The notes below the pieces were generated by a model. The model searched no databases. It had not been told where the DNA came from and was given only the letters and a program-made list of their open reading frames with translations. The position numbers and the translations under genes were made by a program. Below are positions 29,248 through 37,431 of a DNA stretch of 64,000 bases, piece after piece (position 1 is the stretch's first letter; each line of letters starts with the position of its first letter). This stretch comes from Parvibaculum sp. (GTDB taxonomy: Bacteria > Pseudomonadota > Alphaproteobacteria > Parvibaculales > Parvibaculaceae): assembly GCA_017642695.1 (NCBI GenBank), contig JAEPQD010000001.1, positions 186,001-250,000 on the forward strand, written 5' to 3'.

Positions 29248-30098
29248 GCATGTTCAAGCGCAATCCCGACCCGATGGGTCCGCTCGACTATTCGCGGCGC
29301 TTTTCGCTCCGCTTCACCGTGGCGGTGACGCTGTTCTTTCTCTATGCGCCGATCATCGGCCTGATCATCTTCTCGTTCAACGACAGCCGCCGCAACGTCG
29401 TCTGGCGCGGCTTCACGACCGACTACTATGTGAAGCTCTTCAACAACGATTCGCTGATGCTCGCCTTCGGCAACTCGCTGACCATCGCGCTCTTCACGAC
29501 GCTGTTCTCGACCGTACTCGGCGCGCTGACCGCTTACATACTCTGGCGCTACCGTTTTCCGGGCAAGGCCGTCTACGAGGGCGGCATGGCGCTGCCGATC
29601 GTGATTCCCGAGATCTGCATGGGTGTCGCGATGATGGTCTTCTTCGCACGGATCGGCTGGCCGTCGGGCATGATGTGGCCGTTCAACCTCTCGGCCATCA
29701 CCATCGCGCATATCGCTTTCTCGTTCCCCTTCGCGGCCATCGTCATCCGGGCGAGGCTCGAGAGCTTCAATCCGGAACTCGCCGAATGCGCCCGCGACCT
29801 CGGTGCGAGCGAATACCGCGTCTTCCGCGACGTTGTGGTGCCGCACATGAAGCCGGGGCTGATCGCCGGCGCGCTGCTCGCCTTCACGCTGTCGCTCGAC
29901 GACTTCGTCATCACCTTCTTCACGTCGGGCCCCGATACCGTGACCTTCCCCGTGAAGATCTATTCCATGGTTCGCTTCTCGGTGACGCCGGAAGTGAATG
30001 CCGCCTCGACCGTTCTCATCCTGCTGACGCTTGTCGTCACCGCCTTCGCGCTGCGGATGCAGAACAGGAACAACATGCTCGGCTCCGCCGCGCACTGA
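29244..30098 (+). CDS. potC: Polyamine ABC transporter permease
   Basis: A 284-residue permease partner of PotB. Helix one is FTVAVTLFFLYAPIIGLIIFSFN; the EAA loop is AECARDLGASEYRVFRDVVVPHMKPGLIAG, and LSLDDFVITFFTSGP is a PotC hallmark. The ATG at 29244 overlaps potB. The frame runs open far upstream of this ATG but that part is shadow of potB. potA follows 27 bases later. Confidence 0.92.
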   Translation: MSMFKRNPDPMGPLDYSRRFSLRFTVAVTLFFLYAPIIGLIIFSFNDSRRNVVWRGFTTDYYVKLFNNDSLMLAFGNSLTIALFTTLFSTVLGALTAYILWRYRFPGKAVYEGGMALPIVIPEICMGVAMMVFFARIGWPSGMMWPFNLSAITIAHIAFSFPFAAIVIRARLESFNPELAECARDLGASEYRVFRDVVVPHMKPGLIAGALLAFTLSLDDFVITFFTSGPDTVTFPVKIYSMVRFSVTPEVNAASTVLILLTLVVTAFALRMQNRNNMLGSAAH

Positions 30099-30125
30099 CC
30101 CGCCAACGAGTTTCGGACAGACCTC

Positions 30126-31214
30126 ATGACCGACGAACCCATTATCAAGATCGAGAACGTCAGCAAGATTTTTGGCGGCACAGTGAAGGCGGTCGACAAT
30201 GTGAACCTGGAGGTCAATCGCGGCGAGTTCTTCGCGCTGCTCGGCCCCTCCGGCTGCGGCAAGACCACGCTGCTGCGCATGCTGGCGGGCTTCGAGGTGC
30301 CGACCCATGGCCGGGTCGTCATCGACGGACAGGACATGTCGAAGGTCGCGCCGAACAACCGGCCGATCAACATGGTGTTCCAGTCCTATGCGGTGTTCCC
30401 GCACATGTCGGTCGAACAGAACGTCGCCTACGGGCTCAAGATGGACCGGCGCCCCGCCAAGGAAATCAAGGAGCGCGTGGCCGAAGCGCTCGACCTCGTG
30501 AAGCTCGGGTCCCTCGGCAAGCGCATGCCGGACGAGATGTCGGGCGGCCAGCGCCAGCGCGTCGCGCTTGCCCGCGCGCTCGTGAAGCGCCCGTCGGTGC
30601 TGCTGCTCGACGAGCCGCTCTCCGCGCTCGATGCGAAACTGCGCGAGGCGATGCAGCTCGAACTGGTGCGGCTTCAGAAGACCGTCGGCATCACCTTCGT
30701 GATCGTGACGCATGACCAGTCGGAAGCGCTGTCGATGGCGAACCGGATCGCGGTGATGAATGCCGGGACCGTGCAGCAGGTGGCGCCGCCCGCGACGCTC
30801 TACGAGGTGCCCGCCAACCGCTTCGTCGCCGACTTCATCGGCAAGATCAACCTGATCGAAGGCACCGCGACCGCCGCGGGCGAAGGCCAGGTCAAGGTAA
30901 CGGCGCCCGCGATCGGCGAAGTGACGCTGGCGGGAAAGGATACGGGCAAGGTCTCGCTCGCGGTGCGGCCGGAAAAGATCTTCGTCGCCGAAAGCGAACC
31001 GACGGACCCGAAAGTGATCGCTGTGAAGGGCAAGGTCGGCGAGGTCGCCTATTTCGGCAGCTATTCGAACGTCTTCTTCGACATCGGCACGGAGACGCCT
31101 TTGCAGGCCGACATCTCGAACGTGACCACGGACGTCGACGAATTCACCTTCACGGCAGGCGAGGAATACTGGGTCTACTGGCGCAAGGCCGACACGCTGG
31201 TGCTGGGAGACTGA
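30126..31214 (+). CDS. potA: Polyamine ABC transporter ATP-binding protein
   Basis: A 362-residue ATPase that powers PotBC. Walker A GPSGCGKTT is at residues 40-48, then the Q-loop VFQSYAVFPHMSVEQN, signature SGGQRQRVALARAL, Walker B LLLDEPLSALDAKLR and the switch His in IVTHDQSEAL. The C-terminal ~110 residues are a TOBE_2 domain (VAYFGSYSNVFFDIG) typical of the PotA/CysA class. It ends four bases from the stop of the convergent MerR-type gene. Confidence 0.93.
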   Translation: MTDEPIIKIENVSKIFGGTVKAVDNVNLEVNRGEFFALLGPSGCGKTTLLRMLAGFEVPTHGRVVIDGQDMSKVAPNNRPINMVFQSYAVFPHMSVEQNVAYGLKMDRRPAKEIKERVAEALDLVKLGSLGKRMPDEMSGGQRQRVALARALVKRPSVLLLDEPLSALDAKLREAMQLELVRLQKTVGITFVIVTHDQSEALSMANRIAVMNAGTVQQVAPPATLYEVPANRFVADFIGKINLIEGTATAAGEGQVKVTAPAIGEVTLAGKDTGKVSLAVRPEKIFVAESEPTDPKVIAVKGKVGEVAYFGSYSNVFFDIGTETPLQADISNVTTDVDEFTFTAGEEYWVYWRKADTLVLGD

Positions 31215-31218
31215 GGCC

Positions 31219-31989
31219 TCAGACCTCGTCCTCTTCCGAGGGCAGCTCGCCGCTTGCGCTGACCTTCTCGACGTCGCGCACGATCCGGTCGATCAGCATG
31301 AGCGGGATCATTTCGCTCAAGGTGCGGATGCCGTTGACGGCGAGCTTCGCGGCCGCCGGCTGGTCGAGCTTGTCGCCGAGACGCGAATAGAAGCCGACCA
31401 CGGCGCGGCGCGCCAGCAGCTCGATCATCTGCGGATAGATCTCGTAGCTGTCGATCGTGTAGCCGATGTCGGGCGTGAAACCGTCGGCCCGCGTCTGGGC
31501 GATGATTTCCATGATGCGGACATTGCGCTGGTTGAGCCATTCGCCGCCGTCGCGCTCATCGATATGAATGAGGCCGATCTCCGCGAACCTGCGGATTTCC
31601 GCGGCGTCGAGCCCGGTATCCTTCGCGACGTCGCCGACCTTCTTCGGCGAGAGATTGCGCCCGTCCGACAGAAGCGGCCCCATCGCGACCTCGAGCCCGA
31701 TCAGCGCCTCGAAGCCGCCCGCGGGCTCGCCCGTTTCCGAGGTGACGATGGTCTTGATGACGGAGAGCGGCAGGTGCCGCTCCTGCTGCAGCCGCCGGAT
31801 GAGGTTCAGCCGCTTCACATGCTCCTTGCCATAGGCCGCGACGTTGCGCTTGGGGCGCACCGGCTCGGGCAGCAGGCCTTCCCGGATGTAGTAGCGAATG
31901 GTCTCGCGGCCGACGCCGGTCGCCGCCTCCAGTTCCTTCATCTTCATGCGCTTGGCTTCTTCTTTGTGGCCCCGTTCCGTCCCTGCCAT
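31219..31989 (-). CDS. MerR-family transcriptional regulator
   Basis: A regulator of up to 256 residues. The MerR winged helix-turn-helix is clear: MKMKELEAATGVGRETIRYYIREGLLPEP, then AAYGKEHVKRLNLIRRLQQERHLPLSVIKTIV. The long C-terminal half has a second HTH-like block (KVGDVAKDTGLDAAEIRRFAEIGLIH) and no metal-binding Cys pair, so it is not a mercury or copper sensor. The HTH begins near residue 15; the ATG at 31947 is an alternative start. Convergent with potA; its effector is unknown. Confidence 0.85.
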   Translation of the reverse strand: MAGTERGHKEEAKRMKMKELEAATGVGRETIRYYIREGLLPEPVRPKRNVAAYGKEHVKRLNLIRRLQQERHLPLSVIKTIVTSETGEPAGGFEALIGLEVAMGPLLSDGRNLSPKKVGDVAKDTGLDAAEIRRFAEIGLIHIDERDGGEWLNQRNVRIMEIIAQTRADGFTPDIGYTIDSYEIYPQMIELLARRAVVGFYSRLGDKLDQPAAAKLAVNGIRTLSEMIPLMLIDRIVRDVEKVSASGELPSEEDEV

Positions 31990-32017
31990 AGCGGCTGGAC
32001 CGGAGTCTAGCAGAGTC

Positions 32018-32053
32018 GGAAAAAAAAGGGGCGGGGTGCGAACACCCCGCCCC
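32018..32053 (-). terminator. Terminator of the thiolase gene
   Basis: On the minus strand an 11-base-pair stem GGGGCGGGGTG / CACCCCGCCCC with TTCG loop, followed by a run of eight T. It begins 25 bases past the thiolase stop. Confidence 0.92.
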
Positions 32054-32078
32054 GAACCGCCGGAAAGCGGACCTTACC

Positions 32079-33251
32079 TTAGAGCCGTTCAACGATGGTG
32101 ACGTTGGCGAGGCCGCCGCCTTCGCACATGGTCTGGAGGCCGTAGCGCTTGTTCTTCGCCTTCAGCGCGTTGACGAGCGTCGTCATGAGCTTGGTGCCGG
32201 AGGCGCCGAGCGGATGGCCGAGCGCGATGGCCCCGCCATGGACGTTGAGACGTTCCGGGTCCGCACCGAGCTTCTGCAGCCAGGCGAGCGGCACGGAGGC
32301 GAAGGCCTCGTTCACTTCATAGAGGTCGATATCGTCGATCTTCATGCCGGCCTTCTTCAGCGCCTTCTCGGTGCCGGGAATGGGGGCTTCCAGCATGATG
32401 ACCGGATCGCCGCCGACCACCGTCATGTGATGGATGCGCGCGAGCGGCTCGACGCCCAGCGCCTTGAGGCCCTTCTCGTTGACGATCATGACGCCGGACG
32501 CGCCGTCGCAGATCTGCGAGGAAGTGGCGGCCGTGATCGCGCCGCCCTCGGCGAGCAGCTTCACGCCCTTGATGGCTTCGAGCGAGGCATCGAAGCGGAT
32601 GCCTTCGTCGACCTTGTGGGTCTCCTTCGAGCCATCCTCGAGCGAAATTTCGAGCGGCACGATCTCATTGTCGAAGAGGCCGCCCTGCGTCGCCTTGATC
32701 GCCTTCTGGTGGCTGCCGAAACCGAACTCGTCGAGCTGGTCCTTCGTCAGGCCGTATTTCTTGGCGATCATCTCGGCGCCCGCGAACTGGCTGAACTGGA
32801 TGTTCGGGTAACGCTCTTCGAGCTTCGGGCTCTTGTAGATGCCGAAACCGTTCTTGAAGGGAAGCGAGATCGGCATGCCCATCGGCACGCGCGTCATGCT
32901 CTCGATGCCCGCCGCGATGACGACATCCATCGCGCCCGACATGACCGCCTGCGCGCCGAAGTGAAGCGCCTGCTGCGAGGAACCGCACTGGCGGTCGACA
33001 GAGGTTGCCGGCACGCTTTCGGGCAAGCCGGAGGCGAGCACCGCGTTGCGCGCGATGTTCATGCCCTGCTCGCCTGCCTGGTCGACGCAGCCGACGATCA
33101 CGTCCTCGATGAGCTCGGGATCCGCGCCCGTGCGCTTCATGAGATCGTCGATCACCTTGCCGCCGAGATCGGCGGGATGCCAGTCCTTCAGCTTGCCGCC
33201 CTTGCGGCCGCCCGCCGTGCGGGCGGTTGCGACGATATAGGCTTCCGCCAT
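32079..33251 (-). CDS. Acetyl-CoA C-acyltransferase (thiolase)
   Basis: A 390-residue thiolase. The nucleophilic Cys is in SVDRQCGSSQQALHFGAQAV, the active-site His in GHPLGASGTKL and the second Cys in TMCEGGGLANVTIVE. The N terminus MAEAYIVATARTAGGRKGGK and the ...GCVDQAGEQGMNIARNAVL block separate it from the PhaA-type enzyme at 5536. It likely cleaves longer 3-oxoacyl-CoA in beta-oxidation. The ATG at 33251 has GGAGAA upstream. It diverges from the P450 gene, which hints at a role in degrading the P450 substrate. Confidence 0.9.
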   Translation of the reverse strand: MAEAYIVATARTAGGRKGGKLKDWHPADLGGKVIDDLMKRTGADPELIEDVIVGCVDQAGEQGMNIARNAVLASGLPESVPATSVDRQCGSSQQALHFGAQAVMSGAMDVVIAAGIESMTRVPMGMPISLPFKNGFGIYKSPKLEERYPNIQFSQFAGAEMIAKKYGLTKDQLDEFGFGSHQKAIKATQGGLFDNEIVPLEISLEDGSKETHKVDEGIRFDASLEAIKGVKLLAEGGAITAATSSQICDGASGVMIVNEKGLKALGVEPLARIHHMTVVGGDPVIMLEAPIPGTEKALKKAGMKIDDIDLYEVNEAFASVPLAWLQKLGADPERLNVHGGAIALGHPLGASGTKLMTTLVNALKAKNKRYGLQTMCEGGGLANVTIVERL

Positions 33252-33591
33252 GTCATTTCTCCTTGGTTTCGACACCGCCGGAGCGCGAAGCGCCGCGCGG
33301 CAAATCCGGTTTCATTTTCTAATATGTATATACACGGTTCTTTTCAACGGCCAGTGGACCGTCCGTCCTGGCGCACATCTTCTACAAGGGCGGGTGCTTG
33401 TCCAGCCGGAAACACCCCCTTGCCAGCCGCCGAAACTCCGCCCAATGTTATGAGAAAGCCTTGTGCCGCAACAATTTAGCGGTTTACGCAACGTCACGGC
33501 GGCATAGATCAACCGTCGAGTTGATCGGAATTTGACCGGGCGGTGCAGAAAACGATCAGAGCCCGGGAACCGGGCGGAGGAGACCACGGCC
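33252..33591. other. Divergent control region between thiolase and P450
   Basis: No credible ORF. It contains an AT-rich patch with the perfect palindrome TGTATATACA at 33325-33334, 74 bases before the thiolase start, and a longer inverted repeat before the P450 gene (listed separately). Both promoters should lie here. Confidence 0.5.
33507..33526. promoter_or_regulatory. Inverted repeat upstream of P450 (candidate operator)
   Basis: GATCAAC-CGTCGA-GTTGATC: perfect seven-base arms around a six-base spacer, 65 bases before the P450 start. The size and symmetry suit a dimeric repressor or activator. No regulator gene is adjacent. Confidence 0.55.
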
Positions 33592-34848
33592 ATGACGGAT
33601 AAATCCATCGACAATGCGATCGTCGACCCCAAGGTCTATGCGAGCGTCGACGGCTTTCACGAGCTCTTCACGAAGCTGCGCCGGGAAGAGCCCGTGCGCT
33701 GGACGGAGCCGGACGGCTACCGCCCCTTCTGGACCGTGTCGAAGCATGCCGACATCATGGAAGTGGAACGCCAGAACGACAAGTTCCTGAACGATCCGCG
33801 CCTGACGCTTCAGACCATCGAGACGGAAGAACAGATCAGGGAATTCACCGGCGGCAACGACAAGCTGATCCGCTCGCTGGTCGACATGGACAATCCCGAC
33901 CATCGCAACTACCGCGGCCTGACGCAGGCCTGGTTCATGCCGCCAAACCTGAAGGCGATTGCGTCGCGCGTCGATGCGCTGGCCGAGAAATATGTCGACC
34001 GTCTGGAGCAGAAGGGCGGCGAATGCGATTTCGTGTCGGACGTCGCGGTCTGGTATCCGCTGCGCGTCATCATGACGGTGCTCGGCGTGCCGGAAGAGGA
34101 CGAGCCGATCATGCTGAAGCTGACGCAGGAACTGTTCGGCGCCACCGATCCCGACATGAAGCGCGACGAGGCGACGGTCACCGTGAACACGGTGACCGAG
34201 TTCTTCAACTACTTCACCGCGATCACCGAGGACCGGCGCAAGAACCCGAAGGACGACGTGGCCAGCGTGATCGCGAACGCGACCATCGACGGCCAGCCCA
34301 TCGGTCATGTCGAGGCGATGGGCTACTACATCATCGTCGCAACGGCGGGCCACGACACGACGAGCTCGACGGCGGCGGGCGGCCTGCTCGCGCTGATGCA
34401 GAACCCCGAGCAGTTCGCGAAGCTGAAATCCGATCCGGACAGGTACCTGCCGGGCGCCATCGACGAGATGATCCGCTGGACGACGCCGGTGAAGCACTTC
34501 TTCCGCACGGCGGCGGAGGACTACGAACTGCGCGGCCAGAAGATCAGGAAGGGCGACAATCTGCTGATGTGCTACTGGTCGGCGAACCGCGACGAGGACG
34601 TCTTCGACGATCCCTTCACCTTCGACATCGAGCGCTCGCCCAACAAGCACCTCGCCTTCGGCTATGGCGCGCATCTCTGCCTCGGCCAGCACCTTGCCAA
34701 GATGGAGATCAAGGCGCTCTACAAGGAACTGCTCGCGCGGCTTGACCATATCGAACTCGCGGGCGATCCGGCCTGGGTGGAAGCAAGCTTCGTTTCCGGC
34801 CTGAAGCGGCTCCCCGTGCGCTACTCGATGAAGCGCAAGGCGGCGTAA
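33592..34848 (+). CDS. Cytochrome P450
   Basis: A 418-residue soluble class I P450. The oxygen-activating I-helix motif AGHDTT is at 252-257, the K-helix ExxR at 292-295 (EMIR), and the haem-binding loop FGYGAHLCLGQ has the thiolate Cys at 363. The ATG at 33592 has GGAGGAGA upstream. Overall look is of bacterial P450s acting on alkyl, terpenoid or steroid compounds (CYP124/125/142-like grouping is possible but not resolved). No ferredoxin or reductase gene is adjacent. A bidirectional terminator follows. Confidence 0.93.
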   Translation: MTDKSIDNAIVDPKVYASVDGFHELFTKLRREEPVRWTEPDGYRPFWTVSKHADIMEVERQNDKFLNDPRLTLQTIETEEQIREFTGGNDKLIRSLVDMDNPDHRNYRGLTQAWFMPPNLKAIASRVDALAEKYVDRLEQKGGECDFVSDVAVWYPLRVIMTVLGVPEEDEPIMLKLTQELFGATDPDMKRDEATVTVNTVTEFFNYFTAITEDRRKNPKDDVASVIANATIDGQPIGHVEAMGYYIIVATAGHDTTSSTAAGGLLALMQNPEQFAKLKSDPDRYLPGAIDEMIRWTTPVKHFFRTAAEDYELRGQKIRKGDNLLMCYWSANRDEDVFDDPFTFDIERSPNKHLAFGYGAHLCLGQHLAKMEIKALYKELLARLDHIELAGDPAWVEASFVSGLKRLPVRYSMKRKAA

Positions 34849-34870
34849 CCCTTCCTGCGAACCCGAAAGA

Positions 34871-34898
34871 AAAAGGCGGCTCCGGGGAGCCGCCTTTT
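34871..34898 (+). terminator. Bidirectional terminator between P450 and flavin monooxygenase
   Basis: A 12-base-pair stem AAAAGGCGGCTC / GAGCCGCCTTTT with CGGG loop, T-run on the right and A-run on the left. It separates convergent genes and can stop transcription from both. Confidence 0.93.
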
Positions 34899-34920
34899 TT
34901 GCTTGCCGTGAGGCACCGCC

Positions 34921-36429
34921 CTAGGCGTAGACGAATTCGTCGCCGTCGAGATCGATCGCGGGGAGCTCGTCCTTTTCGCGCCAGTAATCCTGCGTGTGCT
35001 GCCACTCGTACTTGTCGCCGCGCTTCGGCAGGAGATGCATGCTGCGCATCAGATAGCCCGGGTTGAAGTTTTCCGGATCGATCCAGGGCAGGAGCTTCAT
35101 GTCCTTGTCCTTCTCCGGAATTTCGACCGTCACGGATTTCGCCTGGTGGCTGCCCATGTGGTTGAGGAGACGGCAGACGAAATCGCCCATGAGGTCGACG
35201 CGGAGCGTCCAGCTCGCGCGGAAATAACCGAACACCCAGACCATGTTGGGCACGCCGGTGAACATCATGCCGCGATAGGTCACCGTATCGGCGAAGTCGA
35301 TGGGTTCCCCGTCCTTGCTGAACTCGATGTCGCCGAGCACGGAAAGATGGAAACCCGTCGCCGTGATGATGATGTCGGCCTCAAGCTCCTTGCCGGACTT
35401 GAGCAGAATGCCCTTTTCCGTGAAGCGCTCGATCTCGTCGGTCTCGACCGAGGCCTTGCCCGACGCGATGCCCTGGAAGATGTCGCCATCGGGCACGAAG
35501 GCGATGCGCTGGCGCCACGGGCGGTATTTCGGCGTGAAGTGCTTCTCCACGAAGTCTTCCGGCAGGAAGAGCTTCACGGCGTCGAGCAGTTCCTTTCGGA
35601 CCGCTTCGGGCTCCTCGAAGGAGCGCCGCGTGAACTCGTCCTGATTGTGCAGGATTTCCTTGCGCGTGATCTCGTGGATCCAGCTCTCGTCGATCTGGAG
35701 CTGGCGCAGCCGGTCGGCAAGTTCGTTCTCGTTGCGGCCGGGAATGAAATAGGTCGGCGAACGCTGAAGCAGCGTGACGTGCTCGCAATCGCCGGCGATG
35801 GCGGGAACGAGGGTCGCCGCCGTCGCGCCGGAGCCGATGACGATGACGCGCTTGCCCTTGTAGTCGAGATCTTCCGGCCAGGTCTGCGGATGGACGATCT
35901 CGCCCTTGAACTTCTCCATGTCCGGCCATTCGGGCGTGTAGCCCTGATCGTGGCGATAATAGCCCTGGCACATCCAGAGGAAGTTCGTGGTGAAGCGGAG
36001 CTCCTCGCCGGTATCCACGCGCACGGCATGGACCGTCCACAGCGCATCGTCCTTCGACCAGTCGGCCGAGACGATCTTGTGGCCGTAGCGGATATGGCGC
36101 TCGAGATCGTTGTCCTCGATCACCTCTTCCATGTATTTCAGGATCTTGTCGGCCGACGCGATCGGGTCGCCCGTCCACGGCTTGAAGCGATAGCCGAAGG
36201 TATAGAGATCGCTGTCGGAGCGGATGCCCGGATAGCGATGCGTGTGCCACGTGCCGCCGAAGGTTTCGAGCGTTTCGAGAATGACGAAGCTCTTGTCCGG
36301 ACACTGCTGCTGCAGGTGATAGGCAGAGCCGATGCCGGAAATGCCGGCGCCGACGATCAGCACGTCGAAATGCTCGGCCTTCTGCGAAGCGGTCCCCGTG
36401 GGTTTGGCAAGCGTTCCTGTATCTGGCAT
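34921..36429 (-). CDS. Baeyer-Villiger-type flavin-containing monooxygenase
   Basis: A 502-residue FAD/NADPH enzyme. First Rossmann motif GAGISGIG is at 27-34, the second GSGATA at 199-204. Between them, FKGEIVHPQTWP (174-185) fits the Baeyer-Villiger fingerprint FxGxxxHxxxW(P/D). The block GGTWHTHRYPGIRSDSDLYTFGYRFKPW is typical of the group that acts on long-chain, cyclic or steroid ketones. It would turn a ketone into an ester or lactone, possibly following the P450. The promoter region carries a perfect inverted repeat. Substrate unknown. Confidence 0.92.
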   Translation of the reverse strand: MPDTGTLAKPTGTASQKAEHFDVLIVGAGISGIGSAYHLQQQCPDKSFVILETLETFGGTWHTHRYPGIRSDSDLYTFGYRFKPWTGDPIASADKILKYMEEVIEDNDLERHIRYGHKIVSADWSKDDALWTVHAVRVDTGEELRFTTNFLWMCQGYYRHDQGYTPEWPDMEKFKGEIVHPQTWPEDLDYKGKRVIVIGSGATAATLVPAIAGDCEHVTLLQRSPTYFIPGRNENELADRLRQLQIDESWIHEITRKEILHNQDEFTRRSFEEPEAVRKELLDAVKLFLPEDFVEKHFTPKYRPWRQRIAFVPDGDIFQGIASGKASVETDEIERFTEKGILLKSGKELEADIIITATGFHLSVLGDIEFSKDGEPIDFADTVTYRGMMFTGVPNMVWVFGYFRASWTLRVDLMGDFVCRLLNHMGSHQAKSVTVEIPEKDKDMKLLPWIDPENFNPGYLMRSMHLLPKRGDKYEWQHTQDYWREKDELPAIDLDGDEFVYA

Positions 36430-36512
36430 TTCCCGATTCCTCCTGCCCGGCGTTTCTGGTTTGTCGCCGGTTTTCCCTATTTCGATGCCTCCAATCTCGC
36501 GCCTGTGAAATC

Positions 36513-36528
36513 TAGGGTCAATACCCTA
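36513..36528. promoter_or_regulatory. Inverted repeat upstream of the flavin monooxygenase
   Basis: TAGGGT-CAAT-ACCCTA, perfect six-base arms with a four-base spacer, 84 bases before the monooxygenase start. Likely an operator overlapping its promoter; the cognate regulator is not identifiable. Confidence 0.5.
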
Positions 36529-36582
36529 ATTCCTTCGGGAGGCGACCAAATTGACGCAGGGTCGGGAAAGGCGGGCCGCCCC

Positions 36583-37362
36583 TTACGGCAGAGCCCGGCG
36601 GTAGAGATGCCAGGTGGCATGGCCGAAGACGGGAAGCACCACGAAAAGCCCCAGAAACAGGGGCACGGAGGCGGCGAGCACCGCCAGGGTGACGAAAACG
36701 CCCCAGCCGAGCATGACCACCGGGCTCTGGAACACGGCCTTCAGCGAGGTGATCATGGCGGTCACGATATCGACCTCGCGCTCGAGCAGCATGGGGATCG
36801 AGAACACGGTGATCGAGAAGAGGACGAGCGCCAGCGCGCCGCCCACGACATGGCCGGCGGCAAGAAAGATCAGCCCTTGCTGCGTGGTGAAGACGACGCT
36901 CAGGAACTGACCGAAGGAGGCGAAGGAAACGAGGCCGAGGCAGAGCGCGATCAGGAGCCGCACCTGGTACATCCAGACCCAGAAGACGAAGAGCATGACA
37001 AAGGCCATCCACGAAACTTCGCGGCGGCGCTGTGCCCAGATGACGGCGAAGACATCGCGCCATGACGGCCGTTCTCCCGACGCAAGACGGCGGCTCACCT
37101 CGTAAAGCCCAACCGCCGCAAAGGGCCCGACCAGCGGAAATCCGATGGCGAAGGGATAGATGAGCCAGGGCATCCGCCAGATCGTCAGCGAGAGCACGAT
37201 GACGGTGCCGATGCCCGCGAAGACGCCGCCGATGGCGAGGCCGAAAAGCGGCGCGCGCCGGAAATCGCGAAACCCGGCTTTGAGCGCCGCCGCAAGATCG
37301 GACGGCTGCACGGTGTGGATATGCGGGGCGCGCCTGCCCGGCGCGGCCGGTACTTCCGACAT
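36583..37362 (-). CDS. DUF2189 polytopic membrane protein (first copy)
   Basis: A 259-residue inner-membrane protein of the DUF2189 family with about six membrane segments. Recognisable blocks are [53 protein letters not shown] and the terminal [15 protein letters not shown] paralogue with the same blocks is at 62895-63731. Function is unknown. It follows the MhpA-like hydroxylase by 69 bases on the same strand and may be read from that operon. Confidence 0.87.
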   Translation of the reverse strand: MSEVPAAPGRRAPHIHTVQPSDLAAALKAGFRDFRRAPLFGLAIGGVFAGIGTVIVLSLTIWRMPWLIYPFAIGFPLVGPFAAVGLYEVSRRLASGERPSWRDVFAVIWAQRRREVSWMAFVMLFVFWVWMYQVRLLIALCLGLVSFASFGQFLSVVFTTQQGLIFLAAGHVVGGALALVLFSITVFSIPMLLEREVDIVTAMITSLKAVFQSPVVMLGWGVFVTLAVLAASVPLFLGLFVVLPVFGHATWHLYRRALP

Positions 37363-37431
37363 CCTGTCTCTTCCCTCCCGTCGAGACGACAGGGGATTAT
37401 GAGCGGAAACCGGCTCAGTCGGCCAGTGGCG

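Noticed and set aside
28929-30713. 594-residue open frame on the - strand opposite potB/potC/potA
   Set aside because: Antisense shadow with His/Arg/Glu-rich low-complexity sequence; the plus-strand transporter genes have full motifs.
34996-37065. 689-residue open frame on the + strand
   Set aside because: Antisense to the Baeyer-Villiger-type monooxygenase and DUF2189 genes; no start signal or family resemblance.
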